Positions 27,900-36,845 of a stretch of 64,000 nt of DNA are shown here, in pieces. This stretch comes from Solidesulfovibrio carbinoliphilus subsp. oakridgensis (GTDB taxonomy: Bacteria > Desulfobacterota > Desulfovibrionia > Desulfovibrionales > Desulfovibrionaceae). Under the pieces are notes generated by a model. The model had not been told where the DNA came from. It worked only from the letters and a program-made list of their open reading frames with translations, and searched no databases. Location of the stretch: the NCBI RefSeq assembly GCF_000177215.2, contig NZ_CM001368.1, positions 1,426,001 through 1,490,000 of the forward strand. Direction: 5' to 3'. A program made the translations under genes and the position numbers. Within the stretch, counting starts at the first letter, position 1. Each line of letters opens with the position of its first letter.

Positions 27900-29603
27900 A
27901 TGGACCCCCACGCCGAGCACCTGATCGTCCACTTCCGACGGGCCGAGGCAATCAAGGCCGACTCCCTGGCCTTCAAATCCCACTCGCTCACCCCCCGCCA
28001 GGCCTGCGACCTGGAAATGCTCCTGTCCCGGGCCTTTTACCCGCTGACCGGCTATCTCGGGCACGAGGACTTCGAAAGCGTCCTTGCCTCCATGCGCCTG
28101 GCCGACGGCACGCTGTGGCCCATGCCGGTCAGCCTCGACGTGCCGGCGTCCCTGGGGGAAACCCTGACCTGTGGCGAGAAGCTGGCCCTTCGCGACGCCG
28201 AAGGGTTCATGCTGGCCGTCTTGACCGTGGCCGAGGTCTGGCGGTCCGACCCCGAACGCGAGGCCCGGGCCCTCTTCGACGTGGCCGACCCGGACCGGCA
28301 TCCGGGGGCACGCGAGCATGTGCAGGCCACCCGGCCCTACCGGGTGGGCGGCCCGGTCGATGGCCTGGCCCTGCCGCCCCATGTCGATTTCCCGGAATCG
28401 CGCCGCACCCCGGCCGCGGTCCAGGCACTTTTCCAGCAGCGGGGCTGGCGGCGGGTGCTTGGCTGCCTGAGCGAGGGGCTTCTCCATTGCCGCCACCGGG
28501 CCATGTTCCAGCAGGCGGCCCGGGACATGGCCGGCAGCATCCTGCTTTCGCACGTGGCCGGCGAAGCCATGGCCGGGGGCGCGGCCCATTTCGCGGGCGT
28601 GCGCTGCGCCCGGCACTTTGCCGCCGCCTTCCCCAAAAACGCCCTGCTCTTAAACCTCCTGCCGCTGTGCGTCCGCATGGCCGGCCCCCGGCAGGCCCTT
28701 TTCGAAGCCCTGGTCCACAAAAACCACGGCTGCACCCACACCCTGGTCGCCCTGGACCACGCCGACCCCCTGGCCGGGGCCACGGACGGGAACGCCGCCC
28801 CCTTTTATCCGCCGGGCGCGGCCCAGCGGCTGGTGGCCGCCCACGAGGCCGAAACCGGCATCGTCATGGTGCCGGAAACGCCCATGGCCTATGTGGAGGA
28901 AAAGGCCCAGTACGTGCCGGCGGCGTCGGTGGCCCCGGGCATGACCGTGAAAAACATCGACGCGGCGGAATGCACCCGCCGCCTGGAATTCGGCCTGGAC
29001 CTGCCGGACTGGTTCACCCTGCCGGACGTGGCCGCCGAGCTGCGGCTGGTCTTTCCGCCGCGCTCCAGGCAGGGGTTCACCCTTTTCATGACCGGGCTGT
29101 CCGGAGCGGGCAAATCCACCCTGGCCAAGCTTCTTTTCGTCAAGTTCATGGAGATGCGCACCCGGCCGGTGACGCTCCTCGATGGCGACATCGTGCGCCG
29201 CCACCTGTCCAGCGAGCTGACTTTTTCCCGGGAGCACCGAAACCTGAACATCGCCCGCATCGGCTTCGTGGCCAGCGAAATCACCAAAAACGGCGGCATC
29301 GCCATCTGCGCCCCCATCGCGCCCTACGCCTGCGCCCGGGCCGAGGCCCGGGCCCTGGTCGCCCCCCACGGCGGGTTCGTGGAGATCCACGTGGCCACGC
29401 CCCTTGGCGTGTGCGAGCAACGCGACCGCAAGGGACTCTACGCCAAGGCCCGGGCCGGGCTGGTCAAAGGCGTCACCGGCGTGGACGATCCCTACGAGGT
29501 CCCACAAGCGCCGGAAATCACCCTCGATACGAGCGCCCTCACCCCGGGCGAGGCCGCCCAGGAAGTGCTCCTCTACCTGGAGCGGCAGGGCTATCTGGCG
29601 TAA
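27900..29603 (+). CDS. ATP-sulfurylase-like / APS kinase fusion, sulfurylase motifs altered
   Basis: A 567-residue fusion. Residues about 1-380 align with ATP sulfurylase, but the catalytic QTRNPxHxxH motif reads LSEGLLHCRH (190-199) and GRDHAG reads ALDHAD (285-290), so ATP/sulfate activation is doubtful; only the two histidines persist. Residues 390-567 are an APS kinase with an intact P-loop GLSGAGKS (400-407), DGDIVRRHLS, FSREHRNLNIARIGFVA and DRKGLYAKARAG. This half should phosphorylate APS to PAPS. In a sulfate reducer, dissimilatory sulfurylase is expected elsewhere. GGGAGG lies before the ATG at 27900. Confidence 0.85.
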   Translation: MDPHAEHLIVHFRRAEAIKADSLAFKSHSLTPRQACDLEMLLSRAFYPLTGYLGHEDFESVLASMRLADGTLWPMPVSLDVPASLGETLTCGEKLALRDAEGFMLAVLTVAEVWRSDPEREARALFDVADPDRHPGAREHVQATRPYRVGGPVDGLALPPHVDFPESRRTPAAVQALFQQRGWRRVLGCLSEGLLHCRHRAMFQQAARDMAGSILLSHVAGEAMAGGAAHFAGVRCARHFAAAFPKNALLLNLLPLCVRMAGPRQALFEALVHKNHGCTHTLVALDHADPLAGATDGNAAPFYPPGAAQRLVAAHEAETGIVMVPETPMAYVEEKAQYVPAASVAPGMTVKNIDAAECTRRLEFGLDLPDWFTLPDVAAELRLVFPPRSRQGFTLFMTGLSGAGKSTLAKLLFVKFMEMRTRPVTLLDGDIVRRHLSSELTFSREHRNLNIARIGFVASEITKNGGIAICAPIAPYACARAEARALVAPHGGFVEIHVATPLGVCEQRDRKGLYAKARAGLVKGVTGVDDPYEVPQAPEITLDTSALTPGEAAQEVLLYLERQGYLA

Positions 29604-29623
29604 GCGAAGGGAAACGGAGAAAG

Positions 29624-29774
29624 GATGCCTCCGGCGGCCGGGAGGGGGTCACCCCCTCCCGGACCCACCCGTCCTCTCAAACGCAACGGGGCGGTCCTTT
29701 GGCAGGACCGCCCCGTTGCGTTTTGTCCGTCGAGGGGGTCCGGGGGGAATCATTCCCCCGGCCGCCGGAGGCAT
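29624..29774. repeat. Dispersed GC-rich intergenic element with embedded terminator
   Basis: A 151-bp element with clear inverted ends: GATGCCTCCGGCGGCCGGG at the left and CCCGGCCGCCGGAGGCATC at the right. A hairpin GGGAGGGGGTCACCCCCTCCC and the shared GGGGTCCGGGGGG motif lie inside, and a long bidirectional terminator occupies its centre. Confidence 0.7.
29679..29724. terminator. Bidirectional intrinsic terminator
   Basis: A stem of about 20 bp (arms around 29679-29698 and 29704-29723) with a 5-nt TTGGC loop and A/T-rich ends gives T runs on both strands. It can end the sulfurylase/APS-kinase transcript (+) and trpS (-). Confidence 0.85.
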
Positions 29775-29810
29775 CTTCCCTCCCGGCGGGCAGCTCCCCG
29801 GTTTTTCACG

Positions 29811-30818
29811 CTAGAAATTGAAATTCAACTTTTTCCTGAGCGCGTCCATGTTGCGGGCCGCGACTTGGCGGGCCCGGTCGTTGCCGCTGGCCAGCAGGTC
29901 GCCCACCAGATTCGGGTCCTTGTCGAAAGCCTGGCGCCGGTCGCGGATCGGCTCCAGGAAGGCGTTCATGGACTCGACCAGGAGCTTCTTGCAGTCCCCG
30001 CAGCCCCAGGTGGCCGTGGTGCAGCCCTCGACGATTTCCGGCAGCCGGGCCGGGTCGGTCAGGAGTTCGTGGTAGGGAAAGAGGTTGCACTCCTTGGGAT
30101 CGCCCGGGTCGGCCAGCCGCGCCCTCTTGGCGCAGGTCAGCATGCCCATGACCTTTTTCTTCATGGTGGCCGGGTCTTCGGACAGGCCGATGGCGTTGCC
30201 GTAGCTCTTGCTCATCTTGCGGCCGTCCAGGCCCGCCAGCTTGGCGTCCGGGGTCAGCAGGGCCTGGGGCTCGGGAAAAAAGTTGCCGTAGAGGTGGTTG
30301 GCCCGGCGGGCGATCTCCCGGGTCAGCTCCAGGTGCGGCAGCTGGTCCTGGCCCACGGGCACGAATCCGGACTTGTAGAGCAGGATGTCCGAGGCCATGA
30401 GCACGGGATAGCCCAGAAAGCCGTAGGTTGTCAGATCCTTGGCCGCCAGCTCCGTCAACTGGTCCTTGTAGGTCGGGCAACGTTCGAGCCACGAAACCGG
30501 GGTAAGCATGGACAGGAGCAGGTGGAGCTCCGCATGCTCCTTGACCTGGGACTGCTGGAAGATCACGCACTTTTCCGGATCGAGCCCTCCGGCCACCCAG
30601 TCCTTGACCAGCTCCGGCACAAAGCCCTTGATGCGCCTGGGGTCGGCATATTCCGTGGTCAGGGCATGCCAGTCGGCCACGAAGAAATAGCACTGATGGG
30701 TTTCCTGGAGATTGATCCAGTTCTTGAGGACGCCGAAGTAGTGGCCCAGGTGCAGGGGGCCGGTCGGGCGCATGCCGGAAACGATCCGCTTGTTTTCCTT
30801 GGGAGTGTTCTCAGTCAT
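29811..30818 (-). CDS. trpS: Tryptophanyl-tRNA synthetase
   Basis: A class Ib aminoacyl-tRNA synthetase of 335 residues that charges tRNA-Trp. Seen: the HIGH-type motif in TGPLHLGHYFG (about residues 19-29), the KMSKS motif in DGRKMSKSYGNAI (about 195-207), and the EPIRDRR C-terminal region. I use the ATG at 30818; a GTG directly before it is also in frame. No strong ribosome binding site is visible. It lies 63 nt downstream of an M50 peptidase gene on the same strand, an arrangement I recall from other deltaproteobacteria. Confidence 0.93.
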   Translation of the reverse strand: MTENTPKENKRIVSGMRPTGPLHLGHYFGVLKNWINLQETHQCYFFVADWHALTTEYADPRRIKGFVPELVKDWVAGGLDPEKCVIFQQSQVKEHAELHLLLSMLTPVSWLERCPTYKDQLTELAAKDLTTYGFLGYPVLMASDILLYKSGFVPVGQDQLPHLELTREIARRANHLYGNFFPEPQALLTPDAKLAGLDGRKMSKSYGNAIGLSEDPATMKKKVMGMLTCAKRARLADPGDPKECNLFPYHELLTDPARLPEIVEGCTTATWGCGDCKKLLVESMNAFLEPIRDRRQAFDKDPNLVGDLLASGNDRARQVAARNMDALRKKLNFNF

Positions 30819-30881
30819 CACCGATTATCCATTGCGTCGTGAAAGGTCAGGGTAGGGGAAGGGGCCGTACCCGGCCCCGGC

Positions 30882-31526
30882 CTAGAGCAGCAGGTGGGAC
30901 AAAAAGGAGACGATCGGCAGGATCAGCCTGCCGAGTACCCCGGCCACGGCCAATAAAATGAGGATCAGAAATCCCCACCGGCCGAAGTCGAGATAACGGG
31001 CGGCCAAGTGTGGCGGCAAAAACGCGGCCAGGATGTTGCTGCCGTCCAAGGGCGGCACGGGCAGCAGGTTGAAAACGCCAAGAGCCACGTTGACCGTGAC
31101 CCCGGCCCCGCACATGTACAAAAGCGGCTCCAGGAGCTGGTAGGCCATGGTTCCCGGCAGGACGCCCGCGCCGAGGGACTCGATGGCCCGGGCGGCCAGG
31201 GCGAAGCAGACGGCGAGCAGGAAGTTCATGGCCGGGCCGGCCGCGGCCACCAGCAGCATGCCCCGGACCGGATCGCGGAAATAGCGGGGATTGACCGGCA
31301 CGGGCTTGGCCCAGCCGATCATGCGCGTCAGCAGAAAGGCGAGCGTGCCGATGATGTCCAGGTGCCGGAAGGGATTGAGGGTCAATCGGCCGGCCAGCCG
31401 GGGCGTCGGATCGCCGAGCCAGTTGGCGACAAAGCCGTGGGCCGCCTCGTGGAACGTGACGGCCATGAGCACCGGCACCACGAGCAGGGCGATTTCCTGA
31501 ATGGTCTGGGAAAGATTCGGCAGCAT
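30882..31526 (-). CDS. M50 family (site-2 protease) membrane metallopeptidase
   Basis: A polytopic membrane protein of 214 residues. The zinc motif HEAAH (in FHEAAHGFVANWLGD) lies in the first helix, and the second metal motif NLLPVPPLDGS is in a later helix, as in site-2 proteases that cut within membranes. It is a short, standalone member without PDZ or CBS domains. The start is uncertain: ATG 31526 and GTG 31544 are both in frame and neither has a clear ribosome binding site. Confidence 0.85.
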   Translation of the reverse strand: MLPNLSQTIQEIALLVVPVLMAVTFHEAAHGFVANWLGDPTPRLAGRLTLNPFRHLDIIGTLAFLLTRMIGWAKPVPVNPRYFRDPVRGMLLVAAAGPAMNFLLAVCFALAARAIESLGAGVLPGTMAYQLLEPLLYMCGAGVTVNVALGVFNLLPVPPLDGSNILAAFLPPHLAARYLDFGRWGFLILILLAVAGVLGRLILPIVSFLSHLLL

Positions 31527-31694
31527 GGTGATGGCGGCTAGCACGAACGCCAGGCCGGGGCAAGGGCTATCGCCGGCGCGGGGCGGCGGGGAGCGGCCGC
31601 CCCGCGCCCCGCCCGGTCGGACCGCCGTCCCCGCCGCGCGCCCCGATCCGCGGACCGGGGCGCGCCGGAGAGGAACGGCGCGCCGGGGAAAAGG

Positions 31695-32060
31695 CTAACC
31701 GGCTTTTTCCATGGCCAGGGCGACCTTGTTTTTCAGTTCGCCGAGATCCACGGATTTGACCACGTAATAGTCCGCGGCAATGGATTTGAGATCGTGCTGA
31801 AAGCTGTCGTAGGCCGTGCTCAAAATCACCGGCACGGTCTGGTCCTTGCCCCGGATCTCCTGGAGCAGGTCGAGGCCGGAACGGTTGCCGCCGAGCTTGA
31901 TGTCGAGGACCACCACGTCGGGAGACACACGGGCCATAAGCGGCAGGATATCCTCTTCCCCATCCGAGGTGACGACCTGATAGCCTTCGCCTTCAAGCTC
32001 TTCCTGATAGAGCATCCGGATATGCTTTTCGTCGTCCACAACCAAAATTTTCCCGCTCAT
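31695..32060 (-). CDS. Single-domain response regulator
   Basis: A 121-residue receiver domain with VDDEKHIR acidic pocket, phospho-acceptor Asp in VVVLDIKLGG (about residue 53), the switch Thr/Ser region LSTAYDSF, and the conserved Lys in YYVVKSVD. It has no output domain. GGGGAGG lies ten bases before the ATG at 32060. It is separated from the CheA operon by a small ThiS-like gene on the opposite strand, so its kinase partner is not evident. Confidence 0.85.
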   Translation of the reverse strand: MSGKILVVDDEKHIRMLYQEELEGEGYQVVTSDGEEDILPLMARVSPDVVVLDIKLGGNRSGLDLLQEIRGKDQTVPVILSTAYDSFQHDLKSIAADYYVVKSVDLGELKNKVALAMEKAG

Positions 32061-32203
32061 ACGCACATTCCTCCCCACGCTTCACTCCAACATCCCTGCA
32101 CGTTTCCAGGCTTCATCCTATGCGGCAAAGGGCTGTCCGGGTCAACTGTTTTCCCGGCCGGACCGCTTGATCCCACGCGACATTCGCGTTACACAGCCAG
32201 GCC

Positions 32204-32401
32204 ATGATCACCGTAACACTCGGCTCGCCCAAACAACAGCTTACCTTTCCCAAAATCAAAACCGTCCTGCAATTGCTTAACAAACTGAGCCTGCGCGTCA
32301 ACGACGCCCTGATCATCCGGGAAGGCGAACTCCTGACCCCGGACCGCCACCTGCGAAGCGGCGACCACGTCACCGTCCGCCCGGTCACCTCGCGGGGGTA
32401 G
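32204..32401 (+). CDS. Small ThiS/MoaD-like ubiquitin-fold protein
   Basis: A 65-residue protein with the beta-grasp pattern of sulfur carriers: MITVTLGSP..., a central helix TVLQLLNKLSL, then ALIIREGELLTPDRHLRSGDHVTVRPV. Functional ThiS/MoaD-type carriers end in Gly-Gly; this one ends SRG, so it may need trimming, may use an Arg-Gly end, or may not be a carrier. No activating E1-like enzyme lies nearby. It is divergent from the receiver gene and convergent with cheA. Confidence 0.6.
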   Translation: MITVTLGSPKQQLTFPKIKTVLQLLNKLSLRVNDALIIREGELLTPDRHLRSGDHVTVRPVTSRG

Positions 32402-32562
32402 CTCGCCGCCAAGTCGCCGACCGCCGCCGGGCACCGAGGCTTTTGCCAAGAAGGGTCGGCCGGAGGCTTCCTCCCTGTCCATTTTCCCACGCCCTGCTCC
32501 TTTTCGCAAAACCTTCCCGGCCCTTTTCGCAAGCCCCTCCTCTTTTTGCGCGGGATGCGGCG

Positions 32563-35500
32563 CTAGGCCTTGGACCGGCCGCCGGGCGTGGACATCATGT
32601 AGATCTCGTGGGGATCGAGGATGAGCACCACCGATCCGTCGCCCATGATGGTCGCGCCGGAAATGCCGCGCATGTCGAATTCGGACAGATAGGCCCCAAG
32701 GGGCTTGATCACGATCTCCTGGCGTTCGAGCAGCCGGTCCACGATGAGCCCGAGCCGCCGCTCGTTGTCCTGGAGGATGACGATGGGCACGATCTCCTCG
32801 TCGCCCTGGGTCGACGGCAGGTCCAGGACCTCGGCCAGTTCCACGATGCCAAGGACCTCGCCGCGAAGCGTGACGGCCTTTCGCCGGTTGATCTCGGTCA
32901 TGCGCCGGACCTCGATCTTGGTGGTCTCGGACACGGAATCCAGGGGCAGGGCGTAGGTCTGGCCGGCCACCACCACCATGAGGGCGTCGATGATGGCCAA
33001 GGTCAGCGGCAGGGCCAGGGTGAACTTGGTGCCCTTTCCCACTTCGCTGGTCACGCTGACCGTGCCCTTCAGGTTCTTGATGTTGGTGCGCACCACGTCC
33101 ATGCCGACCCCCCGGCCCGAGATGTCGGTGATCTTCTCGGCCGAGGAAAAGCCGGGCATGAAGATGATGTCGATGGCGTCCCGGTCGTCGAGGCTTTTGG
33201 CCTCCTCCGGGGTCATGAGGTTTTTTTTCACCGCCACTTCGCGCATCTTGGCCGGGTCGATGCCCTTGCCGTCGTCCTCGATCTCGATGGCCACGGAATT
33301 GCCCCGGTGGTAGGCCCGCAGCCACACCCGGCCCACGGGCGGCTTGCCCACGGCCACGCGTTCGGCCTCGGTTTCGATGCCGTGGTCCACGGAATTCCGG
33401 ATGAGGTGCACGAGCGGATCGCCGATGACCTCGACCACGGACTTGTCGAGTTCCGTTTCCTCGCCGTCGGTAATAAGGCTGACTTCCTTGCCGGACTTGC
33501 GGGACAAGTCGCGCACCAGGCGCGGGAAGCGCGAGAAGACCGTGGACACCGGCACCATGCGGACCTTCATGATGGTGTCCTGCAGATCGTCGGAAATGCG
33601 CGCCATGGCGTAGGTGGTCTCGGTCAGCTGCTGGGCGATGTAGCCGACCTCGTTTTTTCCCTCTTCCAGGGACCGGGCCAGCATGGCGAAGCGGTTGCGG
33701 TTGATCAAAAGCTCGCCGATCAGGTTCATGAGGTGGTCGAGCTTTTCGTGGTCCACCCGGATGGTGGCCGAAACCTTGGGCTTGCCGGCCACGTCGTTGT
33801 TCTGGACGGCCGGGGCCGACGCCGGGGCGGCCTTGGGCTCCGCCTTGGGAGCCGGCCTGGCCTCGGCCCTCGGTTCCGGCTTGGGCGTGGGCTTGGCCTC
33901 GGGCTTGGCCGGGGCGGCGGGTTTCGGTTCCGGTTCGGCGGGCGGCGCGGGGGCCGGTTCCGGAGCCGGCGGCGGCGTCGGGGTGGCGGCCGGCGGCAGG
34001 GAGGCGGCCGGCGCTGCGGCCGGGGCTTCCTGGCCCGCCCGCAGCTTGTCCAGGGCTGCGGCGATCATGTCGCCGAGGATCGAGCACTCCTGGCGCAGGA
34101 TGTCGAGAAAGGGCTCGAAGGACATGCCGGACTTCCGGGCCTGGTCGACCAGGCCCGCCGTGCGCTCGGCATGGGTCTTGAGATCGGCAAGGCCCATGTA
34201 GCCCGAGGAATTCTGGATGGTGACCAGGGCCCGGAAAAGGCCGTCCACCATGTCCTTGGAGTCGGCGTCTTCCACCAGCCCGGCCAGGGCCTGGGTCATG
34301 TAGGTGATCTGCTGGGCAATGGTGGATTCGAAGACCGCCACGTCCTCGGGATCGTAGCCCGACGCGGCCGCCTTGGGCGGCACCTTGCCGGCGGCGGGCC
34401 CGGGCGCGGGTTCGGGCTGCGGCTCCGGTTCGGGTTCCAGCTCCGGTTCAGGCCCCGGCTCGGGTTCCGGCTCGGGGGCTCGCTCGGGTTCCGGCTCTTC
34501 GCCGGCCCGGGATTCGGCCGCAGGCTCGGCCACTTCGCCGTCCTCGGTCGCCTGCTTGAGGCGGGCGACCAGCGGCCGGATGTCGAGCGGCGTGGCCACG
34601 CTCGTGGCCGGCTCGATCTGGCTGACCAGGGCCTCGACCTGATCGACCACGGCCAAAAGCAGGTCCACCATGGCCGGGCTGGTCCGGATCTCGCCCTTTC
34701 GCACCCGGTTGAGGAGCGTTTCGGCCTCGTGGGTCAGGCCGTTTAACTCCTTGTGCCCGATGATGCCGCTGTTGCCCTTCAAATTGTGGAAATACCGGAA
34801 GATGTCGTTTATGCTCTCGGTGCGTCCGTCCCCGGCCGATTCGAGTTCCAGGAGGGCGGCATTGAGACGCTCGATGATCTCCCGGGCCTCTTCCAGAAAA
34901 TCGGCCATGTGGCCTTCGCCGATGGAGGTGAGCGGATAGGTGTCGGGCACAAAGGGCGGCAGTTCTTCGAGCAGCCGGGCGATCTTGGCCGCAGCCCCCC
35001 GGGCGGTGTCCGAACCGGTGTCCGAACCGGTGTGCGGGCCGGAAGGGGAGACGGCGTCCGAAACGGCCTCGGTCGCGGCCACCGGGGCGGGATCGGGTGC
35101 GGCGGGCGCGGCTTCGGCCGGCGGCGGGACGTCCTCGGCCGGAAAATCGCCGGCCCCGGCCATGGCCGGCGCCTGGGGCGCCGGAGCCGGCCCCCCGCCG
35201 AGCTGGGCCGCGATGCGGGCGATGACCGCCGAGGTGTCCACGTCGCCCTCGGCCCCGGTCTGCTCCAGATTCTCGATCATCATGCGCAAGAGGTCGGTGG
35301 CCGCCAGGATCACGTCCATGATCTCGGCCGAGACCGCGATGTTGCCTTTGCGCAACTCGTCGAGGATATTTTCCGCCTTGTGGGCCAGGAGGTTTATGGC
35401 GTTGAGCCCGAGGAAGCCCGACGCGCCCTTGAGGGAGTGCATGGGCCGGAAGATGTCGTTTAAAAGGCTCAGGTTGCCGGGATTGCGCTCCAGCTCCAGA

Positions 35501-35586
35501 AGGTTGGGTTCGATGGTTTCGAGATGCTCCCGCGCTTCCACGATGAAGTCGGCAAACAGTTCCGGATCCATGAAATCCTGGCTCAT
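32563..35586 (-). CDS. cheA: Chemotaxis histidine kinase CheA with multiple Hpt domains
   Basis: A 1007-residue kinase. Hpt1 (about 1-125) has the phosphorylatable His50 in FRPMHSLKG. Hpt2 (about 220-330) has His267 in FRYFHNLKG. A third Hpt-like domain (about 410-510) has FRALVTIQN with Val455 in place of His. Linkers are rich in Pro, Ala and Glu, with PEPEP repeats around 365-395. Then come the dimer region (LMNLIGELLINRNRFA), the ATPase (HLIRNSVDHGIE, DDGKGIDP, GRGVGMDVVRTNI) and a C-terminal CheW-like domain. GAGGTG precedes the ATG at 35586. Last gene of the chemotaxis operon. Confidence 0.93.
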   Translation of the reverse strand: MSQDFMDPELFADFIVEAREHLETIEPNLLELERNPGNLSLLNDIFRPMHSLKGASGFLGLNAINLLAHKAENILDELRKGNIAVSAEIMDVILAATDLLRMMIENLEQTGAEGDVDTSAVIARIAAQLGGGPAPAPQAPAMAGAGDFPAEDVPPPAEAAPAAPDPAPVAATEAVSDAVSPSGPHTGSDTGSDTARGAAAKIARLLEELPPFVPDTYPLTSIGEGHMADFLEEAREIIERLNAALLELESAGDGRTESINDIFRYFHNLKGNSGIIGHKELNGLTHEAETLLNRVRKGEIRTSPAMVDLLLAVVDQVEALVSQIEPATSVATPLDIRPLVARLKQATEDGEVAEPAAESRAGEEPEPERAPEPEPEPGPEPELEPEPEPQPEPAPGPAAGKVPPKAAASGYDPEDVAVFESTIAQQITYMTQALAGLVEDADSKDMVDGLFRALVTIQNSSGYMGLADLKTHAERTAGLVDQARKSGMSFEPFLDILRQECSILGDMIAAALDKLRAGQEAPAAAPAASLPPAATPTPPPAPEPAPAPPAEPEPKPAAPAKPEAKPTPKPEPRAEARPAPKAEPKAAPASAPAVQNNDVAGKPKVSATIRVDHEKLDHLMNLIGELLINRNRFAMLARSLEEGKNEVGYIAQQLTETTYAMARISDDLQDTIMKVRMVPVSTVFSRFPRLVRDLSRKSGKEVSLITDGEETELDKSVVEVIGDPLVHLIRNSVDHGIETEAERVAVGKPPVGRVWLRAYHRGNSVAIEIEDDGKGIDPAKMREVAVKKNLMTPEEAKSLDDRDAIDIIFMPGFSSAEKITDISGRGVGMDVVRTNIKNLKGTVSVTSEVGKGTKFTLALPLTLAIIDALMVVVAGQTYALPLDSVSETTKIEVRRMTEINRRKAVTLRGEVLGIVELAEVLDLPSTQGDEEIVPIVILQDNERRLGLIVDRLLERQEIVIKPLGAYLSEFDMRGISGATIMGDGSVVLILDPHEIYMMSTPGGRSKA

Positions 35587-35627
35587 CAAAGCACCTCGCG
35601 GCTGACGGCAACAGGCATGACGTCGCC

Positions 35628-35996
35628 TTAACCCAGCAGCATCTTGACGTTTCGAACCATCACTTCGGGCTGGGCGGGCTTGACCATATAAAGGTTCGCC
35701 CCGATGGACAGCCCGGCGTGGATGTCGCGTTCCTCGCCTTCGGTGGACAGCACCACGATGGGGATGTCCCGATAGACTTCCTGCTCGCGCACGGTCTTTA
35801 TGAACGTGATGCCGTCCATGCGCGGCATGTTGATGTCGGTGATGATGAGATCCACCTGCGGATCGGTATAAAGCTTCTCCAGCCCGTCCAGGCCGTCCTC
35901 GGCGGCCGTGACCTTGAAGCCCTCCTTGCGCATGATAAACGCCACAAGGTTGCGCACGGTCTTCGAGTCGTCCACGATGAGGATATGCTTGGGCAT
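35628..35996 (-). CDS. CheY-like response regulator
   Basis: A 122-residue receiver: ILIVDDSKTVRN pocket, Asp52-region DLIITDINMPRMDG, VVLSTEGEERD, and the conserved Lys in YMVKPAQP. It lies between cheW and cheA in the chemotaxis operon, so it is probably the phosphorylation target of CheA that acts on the flagellar switch or on another output. Confidence 0.92.
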   Translation of the reverse strand: MPKHILIVDDSKTVRNLVAFIMRKEGFKVTAAEDGLDGLEKLYTDPQVDLIITDINMPRMDGITFIKTVREQEVYRDIPIVVLSTEGEERDIHAGLSIGANLYMVKPAQPEVMVRNVKMLLG

Positions 35997-36008
35997 CTAC
36001 CTACCTCC

Positions 36009-36845
36009 TCAACTCTTCAAAACCTTTTGGAAAAGGCTGTCAACGGAGAGGATCGCGACCAGGGCGTCCCCGACCTTGAGCAGCCCCGAGACGAGGTCCG
36101 AAGCCACGCCGATGCGGGCCTCCACCCCCCATTCGATGGCCTGCCCGTCGGCCTGGTGCATGGTGGTCAGGGCCTCCACCATGAGCCCCACGAGCATGCC
36201 CCGGCAGCGGCACACGATGACGAAGCGCTTCTCGCCCCGCTGGCCCGAAAAGTCCATGATTTCGGCCAGGTCCACCATGGGCACCACCCGGCCGCGCAGG
36301 TTTAAAATCCCGACGATGTGGGGCGGCGCGGTGGGAAGCCGGGTCACGGGCACGGCCCGCAGCACTTCCTGGACCTGGGCGATGGGCAGGGCCAGCTCCT
36401 GGCCGGCCACCCGGAACCCGACCAGCTTGACCTCCCGGGCCTCGCGCAGGCCGGCCTCCAGGGCCGCGTCCCCGTCCTCGGCCGTGGCCAAGGCCGGCGC
36501 CGCGTCTGCGATCCCCGCCTGTCCGGCACCGGCCCGCCGGGCCGGATCTTCGCCGGCGGCCGGGCCTGTGCCGTTGGTTCCGGTCGCCGGGGCCGCCTGG
36601 CTCGTCGCGGCGGGCGGCGCGCTTCGACCGGGAGGCGCGGCGGCCGGCCCGGTCGAGAGCGGTCCCGTGACCGACTCCACCGCCGCCGGCCGGGACAGGC
36701 CCTGCCGCGTCAGCGCGGTCTCGAAATCCGCGCCCATGTAGCGCGTCAAAAAATCCCGTTCCGCCTCGGTGAACGTCCCCCGGCCCGGCCCGGGTTCGGG
36801 CAGGACCACGGTGTCCTTGAAATATTCTTCCAGACTCGGACTCAC
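36009..36845 (-). CDS. CheW-domain protein with N-terminal extension
   Basis: A 278-residue protein. The first about 130 residues are low-complexity, rich in Pro, Ala and Gly, after a short conserved start (MSPSLEEYFKDTVVLPEP). The C-terminal CheW domain (about 135-275) shows VGFRVAGQELALPIAQVQEVLR, LPTAPPHIVGILNLRGRVVPMVDLAEIM and MVEALTTMHQ. It should couple receptors to CheA. Its ATG overlaps the parA stop by 4 nt (ATGA), indicating translational coupling. Confidence 0.9.
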   Translation of the reverse strand: MSPSLEEYFKDTVVLPEPGPGRGTFTEAERDFLTRYMGADFETALTRQGLSRPAAVESVTGPLSTGPAAAPPGRSAPPAATSQAAPATGTNGTGPAAGEDPARRAGAGQAGIADAAPALATAEDGDAALEAGLREAREVKLVGFRVAGQELALPIAQVQEVLRAVPVTRLPTAPPHIVGILNLRGRVVPMVDLAEIMDFSGQRGEKRFVIVCRCRGMLVGLMVEALTTMHQADGQAIEWGVEARIGVASDLVSGLLKVGDALVAILSVDSLFQKVLKS

